A stretch of DNA of 64,000 bases from Chionoecetes opilio (lineage: Eukaryota > Arthropoda > Malacostraca > Decapoda > Majidae): NCBI GenBank assembly GCA_016584305.1, contig JACEEZ010019764.1:260001-324000 (forward strand), in the 5' to 3' direction. A program made the position numbers and the translations under genes. Each line of letters begins with the position of its first letter. Position 1 is the stretch's first letter. This document shows, piece by piece, positions 49,792 through 64,000 of the stretch. The notes below the pieces were generated by a model. It was not told the origin of the DNA. It was given only the letters and a program-made list of their open reading frames with translations, and searched no databases.

Positions 49792-52700
49792 GTGGGTGAC
49801 AGTATAAAATCATCGAGCGGGGGGGGGGGGGGGGGGGGGAGTTGAAGAGGTGCGCATCCTGTTACAGTCAACATTAACGTACCACAATATTACTCAATAG
49901 GACATCGCAACCTCCAACAGTGAGATCTTTGTATTCTTTTTATTCCGATAATAAATAAAGAACATAAGAACATAAGAAAATAAGGAAGCTACAAGAGGCC
50001 ATGATCGAGACCTACACGAGGTAGTTCCTGTAAAAGTATGGATTTTTTTCTCGCTCATTCGATCAAAGAGGTGAAATATGTTACCATTATTATTATTATT
50101 ATTATTACTGTTATTGCTATCATTATCATCTCGTCAAATGGGAGAGAGATGAATATGTAAACTGAGAAAACAGGTTTGCTTTGTCTCAAAATAATGATAA
50201 GGTTGTTAGGGTGGCTCAGTGGTTGGTACTGGGGCTTGCATGCAGCGTCCCTGTGTTCGAACCTCACTTAAAATAAAGGTTGATTAGCCTACACTGGCCC
50301 TACAGTTTGGTGTAGCTGGCAATTTGAATCGTCAATAACCTCCCCGTCGGTAGCTATACGTGTAGCCTACATACAACAGGATCTAAGCATCTTCAGGCTC
50401 AAAGTGCTTCTCTGCTGCAGGCTGGATGGCGGAGTGGTTGACGCGCAGCACGTGGCGAAGCACCAGACGAGGCACGTGCTGTTCTTCAATCGCGTGCCCA
50501 AGAGTGGCAGTGAGATGCTGGTGCTGCTGCTCCAGTGGCTGCAGGCACGCAACGGCTTCAGGCACGTGAGGCTGAAGAACACTGTCAAGCGGTACCTCAC
50601 CCTCGACCAACAGGTAGGAACAGTTACCCTCCCTCTGTACCTACCTGTCTCATAAGAACATAAGAAAATAAGGAAGCTACAAGAGACCGCGAGACCCACA
50701 CGTGGTATACGTTCCTGTAAAGTCTCGGTGGTGAATATCTTTGTGGAGGACGTTAGAGTGCATTGATTCCCTACATAAATCTCTGAGAAGCACACACACA
50801 CACACACACTTAAGACCTCCCAATGCACCTATCCTCTTCCTTCCCCAAAGTTCCATGGGCGGCTCTCTCCCGCAGGCGGCGCTGGTGGAGGAGATCGGGG
50901 AGCGCGTTCAGGAGAGCCTTGAGCCTCGCCTGAGTTTTGATCGACACGTCTACTTCACCAACTTTACTCTGTACGGGTTCAAGATGCCCCTCTACCTCAA
51001 CCTCGTCAGGGACCCCGTGGAGAAGGTGGCATCAAGGTGAGGCATAACAAAAATTTAAACCACTCCTATAGTCATTTTTTTTGTCAAATTCCATTCTATC
51101 TTAAGGCCTCAGGCTTAAAGTTATGTCTCTGTTTACCTGATAATATGGTTAACTATGATCAACTACAGTTGAAAATTAGAAGAAGCGTAACTATAGTATT
51201 CCCATCTCTTAGCATCAAATATCAGTCAGTAAGCATAAGAACATAAGAAAATAAGGAAGCTACAAGAGACCGTGAGACATACACGAAGTAGTTCCTGTAG
51301 CAAGGGTTTAGGATTTTTCACCTCGTAAAAAAAACCCAGTATAAGTCTGGGTTATAATATGGTACTTACATTTTCTTGTCTTTGAGTTTCTGATGCATGG
51401 AAGTGTGCAGAAGGTATTTTTCACCCTGCACTATCTGTTTTAAGGTTCTATTATGCTCGAGTTACACCTCGTCCGGGCGCGCCGACCCCTCCAGGCTTCA
51501 CACGGCCGCCCCTTCCCCGCTACACCAGCCTGGAGGAATGCATGCACCACCAGGACCCACAATGCACCTTCCAGCCAGGCCTCAGCTATGACCTCACCAT
51601 CCCTTACTTCTGCGGCCACCAAGACTTCTGTAGGTGTGTTACATAGGAACATATTAACTTTATCAATTCTTCCTCTTTGCTATCCTCTATCCTAATGAGG
51701 GAACGTTGACTCAACCTATTATGGCATTATTCCATTCACAACACACCCTCTGCAAGCATCCAAATAAGAACATAAGAACATAAGAAAATAAGGAAGCTAC
51801 AATTAAGAGGCCGTGAGACCTACACGAGGTAGTTCCTGTTACTTAATAATACTACCTACAGCCACCTTTCATCCCCATCCATGAAACTATCTAGACTCCT
51901 TTTAAAGCTTATCACAGGATGAATTTAACATATGCTCCGCTTCTGTAATATTAATGAGCTCACTATAACTCACTTATACATCGTACCTAATTTACATTGG
52001 TCTCCTCTGATATTTTAAGTGGCAGATATATAACGATTCATCCGCATTCATCCTTATCCAATAACTCCCATTTGAGATTAGTTTCATAATTTAATCCACA
52101 CGCAGTCTCATCCTTACCCTGCTAGTAAAGTATAAAAAACACTCCTAAGCCGGGGTACTAATGATGGTAGGCTACTTAACATATTCTTGTCTTTGAGTTT
52201 CTGATGAATGGAAGTGTAGAAGGTATTTTTTCAGCCTAAACATAAGAACATAAGACCATATATTATGAGTGCTTGTGTCTGTTTGAGTATGTGTGTGTGT
52301 GTGTATGTGTGTGTCTTATTCAACCACGGTCTTGAATACGTGTTGGATTCGTGATCAGTAGCTATTACCCTTCTGGAAAGAGATTATATAAGGCAGCTAC
52401 AAGAGGCCGTATACGTGAGACCTACACGTGGTATAGTATAGTTCCTGTTACTTAATACTACCTATCTTCCACCTTTCATCCCCATCCATGAAGCTGTCTA
52501 GTCTCCTTTTAAAACTCCCTAGTGACTCTGCACTACCTAATAAACTGAGTCCATTCCAATCATCTACCACCCTATTTGTGAACCAGTTTCTCCCTATTTC
52601 ACACATACTGCATCTATCTTTTTAAGGCTCTACTATGTTCGAGTTACGCCTTCCAAATAAGGGTTGGCTGGGTATAGAACACAGCAATAATTATAATCTA

Positions 52701-55700
52701 TCTTGTATCTCCACCTAGGGAACTGAACAACGAGGCAGCCCTGAATGTGGCCAAGAGGCAGGTGGACGCGTGGTACCCTGTGGTGGGGGTGTTGGAGGAG
52801 GTGAACGCCACTCTGGCAGTCCTCCAACACCACCTCCCCCACTACTTCGCCGGTGTCCTTGATCTGTACCACAACGAATTACTAGGTAGAGGTGGGGGAG
52901 AATATAAGGAATGTCTTTACTTTAATTAATAGACATGCTGGTAGAGGGAAGGCAGGACCATAATACAATATAATTACTAGGTAGTGGTGGGGAAGAATAT
53001 AAGCGATGTCTTCATTTTAATTAATAGACATGCTGGTAGAGGGGGAAGGCAGGATGATACTAGGCTACTATATTACTAGGTAGGCTAGAGGTGGGGAAGA
53101 ATATAAGGGATGTCTTTACCACAACGAATTACTAGGTAGAGGCGAGGGAGCATATAAGGGATGTCTTTACCATAACGAATTACTAGGTAGAGGCGAGGGA
53201 GAATGTATACGGGATGTCGATCATTACTTTAATAGACTGGAGGGAGAATGTATACGGGATGTCGATCATTACTTTAATAGACTGGAGGGAGAATGTATAC
53301 GGGATGTCGATCATTACTTTAATAGACTGGAGGGAGAATGTATACGGGATGTCGATCATTACTTTAATAGACTGGAGGGAGAATGTAATATAAGGAATGT
53401 CGATCATTACTTTAATAGACTGGAGGGAGAATGTATACGGGATGTCGATCATTACTTTAATAGTCGAGGGAGAATGTATACGGGATGTCGATCATTACTT
53501 TAATAGAGTCGAGGGAGAATGTATACGGGATGTCGATCATTACTTTAATAGAGTCGAGGGAGAATGTATACGGGATGTCGATCATTACTTTAATAGAGTC
53601 GAGGGAGAATGTATACGGGATGTCGATCATTACTTTAATAGACCCGAGGGAGAATGTAATATAAGGAATGTCGATCATTACTTTAATAGAGTCGAGGGAG
53701 AATGTATACGGGATGTCGATCATTACTCTAATAGACATGTTGGTTAAGAGGGAAGACAGGATGATAACTAAAAGGGAGAAAAGATATGCCTGGGATATGA
53801 TAGTTATTTTCTATTGTAAATAAAAAAGATTAGATGTTTGGAGGATTTAAGGTTTAGTGTGACAAGCAAGGAAAGAATCAAGGACAGTCATACAATACAA
53901 GTTTGGTTCAACTCTTCTTCCTACTCTGCAAGATTTTTTAATTGCCAATCTTCAACACTTGATTGTGACTAGAAAACTAGGACATAAATAAAGTGTTGTC
54001 TCATGAAGGTCAACACTTGAAGCTGTAGTGCTAGTGCTAGAAATTAACGATGACTAGGGAACCTTAAGTACCATCAGACTATTAAGGTTTTCCTCGACTC
54101 ACAGGTCATTGAATATGCGGGATGTAAAAGAGGAATACACAACAACTAGTTATAATTAGCTAACTAAAGAAACGTAATAAGATAAAGGTAAAGCAAGACA
54201 CATGTGGTCATAGTCAGTGGCACGACAGCCACTGACTATGGAGGTGGAGCAGTGGAGTAGTTACGGGTATATATAGGGGTTATAGGGGTTGCAGTGGAGT
54301 AGTTAAGGTTATATATAGGGGTTGCAGTGGAGTAGTTAAGGTTATATATAGGGGTTGCAGTGGAGTAGTTAGGGTTATATATAGGGGTTGCAGTGGAGTA
54401 GTTAGGGTTATATATAGGGGTTGCAGTGGAGTAGTTAGGGTTATATATAGGGGTTGCAGTGGAGTAGTTAGGGTTATATATAGGGGTTGCAGTGGAGTAG
54501 TTAGGGTTATATATAGGGGTTGCAGTGGAGTAGTTAGGGTTATATATAGGGGTTGCAGTGGAGTAGTTAGGGTTATATATAGGGGTTGCAGTGGAGTAGT
54601 TAGGGTTATATATAGGGGTTGCAGTGGAGTAGTTAAGGTTATATATAGGGGTTGCAGTGGAGTAGTTAAGGTTATATATAGGGGTTGCAGTGGAGTAGTT
54701 AGGGTTATATATAGGGGTTGCAGTGGAGTAGTTAGGGTTATATATAGGGGTTGCAGTGGAGTAGTTAGGGTTATATATAGGGGTTGCAGTGGAGTAGTTA
54801 GGGTTATATATATGGGGTTGCAGTGGAGTAGTTAGGGTATATATAGGGGTTGCAGTGGAGTAGTAGGGTTATATAAAGGGTGCAGTGATGAGGTTTGTTA
54901 GGGTTGCAGTGGAGTATAGGTTATAAATTGCAGTGGAGTAGTTAGCTAAATAGGGTGCAGTGAGTAGTTACGGGTCTATATAGGTTGCAGTGGAGTAGTT
55001 AGGGTTATATATAGGGGTGCAGTGGGTATTAAGTATAAAGGGTTGCAGTGGAGTAGTAGGTATATATAGGGTTGCCAGTGGAGTAGTTAGGGTTTATACT
55101 AGGGTTCAGTGAGAGTAAGGGTTATATAAGGGGTTGCCCGTGGAGTAGTTAAGGTTATATATGGGGTTGCAGTGGATAGTTGGGTTTATAGGGTTGCAGT
55201 GGACTGTCTTAGGGTTATATATGGGTTGCAGTGGAGTAGTTAGGGTTATATAAGGGGTTGAAGGGATAGTTAGGTTAAAAAATAGTGAGTATAGGTAATA
55301 GGGGTTGCAGGAAGTGTTTGGGGTTTTTTAGGCAGTGGGCAGTATAGGGTAAATAGGGGTTGCAGTGAGTAGTTTAGGGTTAATATAGGGGTTGCAGTGG
55401 AGTAGTTAGGGTTATATATAGGGGTTGCAGTGGAGTAGTTAGGGTTATATATAGGGGTTGCAGTGGAGTAGTTAGGGTTATATATAGGGGTTGCAGTGGA
55501 GTAGTTAGGGTTATATATAGGGGTTGCAGTGGAGTAGTTAAGGGTATATATATAGGGGTTGAGGGGAGTAGTTAGTGGTATATTAGGGGTTGTAAAGTGG
55601 TGGAGATGGTGAAACACAACACCCTGAGAGGTTTGGTTAGGAGAGAATGGAGATATATTAAATGACAATGAAGTTTCACCTGAAATAGCACAACTAAGAA

Positions 55701-55869
55701 GCTCCCTCTCTCCTCAGCAGCGCCGCACTACAACAAGAACCTGCAGCGCCCTCCAGCAAGCCCCGAGGTGGCGGCTGCCCTCAGGACCAACCTCTCCCTG
55801 GAGTATGACTTCTACAACTACTTGAAGCAGAGGCTATACAGGCAGTTCCAGGAGCTTCCAGTGACCTAG
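49676..55869 (+). CDS. Pipe/UST-type uronyl 2-O-sulfotransferase (6 exons, 325 aa)
   Basis: Golgi enzyme transferring sulfate from PAPS to the 2-O position of hexuronic acid in glycosaminoglycans. Exons 49676-49791, 50421-50613, 50876-51036, 51445-51633, 52719-52885 and 55718-55869 join in frame. Residues 14-29 ([16 protein letters not shown]) form a type II signal anchor. Residues 60-72 (FFNRVPKSGSEML) are the 5'-phosphosulfate loop; LNLVRDP (144-150) is the 3'-phosphate site. IPYFCGHQDFC (209-219), VVGVLEEV, LPHYFAGVL and EYDFYNYLKQR follow in the family order. NFT (132-134) is a glycosylation sequon. Motifs agree better with UST and Drosophila pipe than with HS2ST1. It is shorter than human UST (406), mainly at the termini. 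Start: first ATG, preceded by GCAGGGC, upstream of the anchor. Confidence 0.9.
49820..49840. repeat. Poly-G run
   Basis: About 20 consecutive G just after exon 1. Capable of G-quadruplex formation and a likely sequencing-length error site. Confidence 0.85.
49967..50036 (-). repeat. CR1 3' tail in sulfotransferase intron 1
   Basis: GAACATAA repeats, AAGGAAGCTACAAGAGGCCA, GGTAGTTCCTGT. Severely 5' truncated. Confidence 0.88.
50205..50330 (+). mobile_element. tRNA-derived SINE in intron 1
   Basis: GGTGGCTCAGTGGTTGGTAC (A box) and TGTTCGAACCTC (B box). Resembles the minus-strand head at 24065-24180. Confidence 0.6.
50421..50613 (+). CDS. Sulfotransferase coding exon 2 (PAPS loop)
   Basis: CTGCTGCAG|GCTGG to CAACAG|GTAGGA, 193 bp. 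Encodes the NRVPKSGS loop, the following helix (LVLLLQWLQARNGF) and KNTVKRYLTLDQQ. Confidence 0.92.
50654..50720 (-). repeat. CR1 3' tail in intron 2
   Basis: Same tail signature (GAACATAAGAAAATAAGGAA ... GTTCCTGT). Confidence 0.88.
50876..51036 (+). CDS. Sulfotransferase coding exon 3
   Basis: CCCGCAG|GCGGCG to TCAAG|GTGAGG, 161 bp, phase 0 in and 2 out. Encodes FDRHVYFTNFTLYGF and YLNLVRDPVEKVAS. Confidence 0.92.
51075..51340. repeat. Dispersed repeat in intron 3, interrupted by a CR1 tail
   Basis: AAGGCCTCAGGCTTAAAGTT, TGTTTACCTGATAATATGGT and ATCAAATATCAGTCAGTAAG recur at 61310-61490 and 62760-62940. Here a CR1 tail (51236-51299) is inserted before GCAAGGGTTTAGGATTTTTC, with AGCA on both sides as a possible short duplication. 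Confidence 0.8.
51445..51633 (+). CDS. Sulfotransferase coding exon 4
   Basis: TTTTAAG|GTTCTATT to TGTAG|GTGTGT, 189 bp, phase 2 to 2. Encodes FYYARV, a Pro-rich insertion (PRPGAPTPPGF), YTSLEECMHHQDPQC and the IPYFCGH motif. A broken duplicate of its first 35 bp is at 52627. Confidence 0.9.
51763..51915 (-). repeat. CR1 3' fragment in intron 4
   Basis: Tail plus about 80 bp of C-terminal region (CCACCTTTCATCCCCATCCA). Confidence 0.88.
52191..52661 (+). pseudogene. Duplicated intron 3/exon 4 boundary, split by a CR1 fragment
   Basis: 52191-52240 repeats 51372-51426 (TTCTTGTCTTTGAGTTTCTG). A CR1 3' fragment occupies about 52241-52604. 52605-52661 then continues the duplicate: acceptor TTTTTAAG|G and CTCTACTATGTTCGAGTTAC, encoding LYYVRVTPSK then TAA. 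Relative to exon 4 only the first ten codons survive. The stop makes it unusable as an alternative exon in frame. Confidence 0.75.
52719..52885 (+). CDS. Sulfotransferase coding exon 5
   Basis: CACCTAG|GGAACTG to ACTAG|GTAGAGG, 167 bp, phase 2 to 1. Encodes NVAKRQVDAWYPVVGVLEEV and LPHYFAGVLDLYHNELL. Its 3' end and donor seed the repeats downstream. Confidence 0.92.
52871..53193 (+). repeat. Irregular repeats carrying copies of the exon 5 donor
   Basis: ACTAG|GTAG occurs at the true donor (52886) and again with GT at 52981, 53080, 53136 and 53187. Two copies include CAACGAATTACTAGG from the end of exon 5. The rest of each unit (AGAATATAAGGAATGTCTTT) evolves into the array that follows. Confidence 0.85.
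53194..53740. repeat. 45-bp minisatellite in intron 5
   Basis: About 12 units containing GAATGTATACGGGATGTCGA and TCATTACTTTAATAGA. Because 45 is a multiple of three, long frames persist on both strands. Not coding. Confidence 0.92.
54242..55600. repeat. 33-bp minisatellite in intron 5
   Basis: About 40 units containing GGGGTTGCAGTGGAGTAGTT plus AGGGTTATATATA. Units at both sides are nearly identical, while 54820-55380 has many scattered deletions. Confidence 0.95.
55718..55869 (+). CDS. Sulfotransferase coding exon 6
   Basis: CTCAG|CAGCGCC, where CAGCAG gives a tandem NAGNAG acceptor (55718 or 55721), to TAG at 55867-55869. Encodes SLEYDFYNYLKQRLYRQFQE, the usual C-terminal helix of the family. 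Confidence 0.92.
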
Positions 55870-55954
55870 TCTATTCATTGTGGTGTTGCAAAGTTGTGCC
55901 TTTTCTGTTGCAGGACACTCTTCTTGTGTAATGTCTGAGGGATGCTGGGCTCTT

Positions 55955-56030
55955 AGAACATAAGAAATATATATAGAAAATAAGAAAGCTACAAGAGGCT
56001 GTGAGACTTACACGTGGTAGTTCTCTTGAC
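55955..56030 (-). repeat. CR1 3' tail in the sulfotransferase 3' UTR
   Basis: GAACATAAGAAATATATATA ... GCTACAAGAGGCTG ... GGTAGTTCTC. Confidence 0.8.
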
Positions 56031-56277
56031 AGATATATGGTGCCAAAGCTCCATAAGAGGAAAATCTCTCACGGTATATTTACAAAAATCCATAGAAATA
56101 ACGATGACTGCCCACAGCTTTGAAAGCAAGAACCTGCTTCATTAGGAACCAGTCATCAAAACGCACAGAAACAATATTGACATGTGTAGCTACATGCAGA
56201 CAATTTCAGATGGACTCTATTTTCCTGGAAATGTAATATTGGAAACATTAAACGTGGCACACATGTACAAAGAAACC

Positions 56278-56283
56278 TTTATT
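56278..56283 (-). terminator. Candidate poly(A) signal, PSMC2
   Basis: AATAAA on the minus strand, about 200 bp after the PSMC2 stop. It lies within the predicted sulfotransferase 3' UTR. Confidence 0.5.
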
Positions 56284-56337
56284 TGCTGCTCACTCTCCAT
56301 TACAAACCAGTAGGAGTTAATCTACAATATAACTGTA

Positions 56338-56343
56338 AATAAA
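56338..56343 (+). terminator. Candidate poly(A) signal, sulfotransferase
   Basis: AATAAA about 470 bp after the stop codon, the first canonical one I see. A GT-rich stretch (56425-56484) follows downstream. Confidence 0.45.
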
Positions 56344-56424
56344 TACATAACCAGTAGGGGCAAAGCTTGTGATGATTCCATATAAATTTCTAATTTATTA
56401 AGGGGCATTAATTGGGAACAATAT

Positions 56425-56430
56425 GTGTGT

Positions 56431-56484
<54 letters not shown>
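56425..56484. repeat. (GT)n, first part of the PSMC2 3' UTR
   Basis: On the minus strand AC repeats start directly after the TAG stop of PSMC2 and run for about 55 bp. Confidence 0.95.

Positions 56485-64000
<7,516 letters not shown>

Noticed and set aside
53183..53747. Repeat protein with MIDIPYTFSL-type units
   Set aside because: The 45-bp unit preserves every frame; the region is inside an intron between well-defined exons.

Overview
The window is nuclear DNA of an animal, most likely a decapod crustacean. The reasons are three split genes of metazoan type with GT-AG introns, arthropod-type CCTAA/TTAGG telomere motifs at 10.3 kb, very abundant CA, GA and TAG microsatellites, and dense non-LTR, SINE and cut-and-paste transposon debris. 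No prokaryotic gene is present; many open frames are simple-repeat artefacts.

Layout. 1-31.3 kb is a repeat-rich flank with no securely identified host gene. It holds nested TIR transposons (0.2-1.6 kb), SINEs, a LINE disrupted by an hAT element (8.1-9.9 kb), a foldback element with a telomere-repeat core (10.2-10.55 kb), an RFX X-box with two CCAAT boxes (11.05-11.11 kb), a 390-bp GA run, a CR1-type LINE (12.0-14.3 kb), a 938-bp palindromic element (15.6-16.55 kb), a 4.7-kb satellite of 41/38-bp units (24.4-29.1 kb) and a 1.9-kb Tigger/pogo-like element (29.4-31.3 kb). A few splice-flanked GC-rich open segments (6.5, 6.6, 7.8, 20.3 and 22.4 kb, minus strand) may be exons of an unidentified gene.

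Host genes. (1) NAA30, the catalytic subunit of N-terminal acetyltransferase C, lies on the minus strand with four coding exons between 45836 and 31375. Its last intron is 9.1 kb and contains a minus-strand LINE that is itself split by a Ty3/Gypsy LTR retrotransposon (32588-37100). That LTR element has a SCAN-like gag and places integrase before the RT region, as in Gmr1-like elements, and has lost its RT. (2) A pipe/UST/HS2ST-family uronyl 2-O-sulfotransferase lies on the plus strand with six coding exons, 49676-55869, encoding a 325-residue type II Golgi protein. (3) PSMC2 (Rpt1/S7, 26S proteasome ATPase) lies on the minus strand; its last six exons are visible, 64000-56485, and about 100 N-terminal residues lie outside the window. 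NAA30 and the sulfotransferase are head to head about 3.8 kb apart. The sulfotransferase and PSMC2 converge, with stop codons about 0.6 kb apart and probably overlapping 3' ends. These are unrelated housekeeping or secretory-pathway functions with no sign of a common pathway.

Mobile DNA is the main story. A CR1-type 3' tail recurs in nearly every intron and has been amplified into a local satellite in PSMC2. tRNA-derived SINEs share their 3' tail with a second CR1/L2-like LINE. Target-site duplications are readable for the LTR element (4 bp), two hAT elements (8 bp), piggyBac-like MITEs (TTAA), a Mutator-like MITE (9 bp) and TA-duplicating elements, so an insertion order can be reconstructed in several nests.
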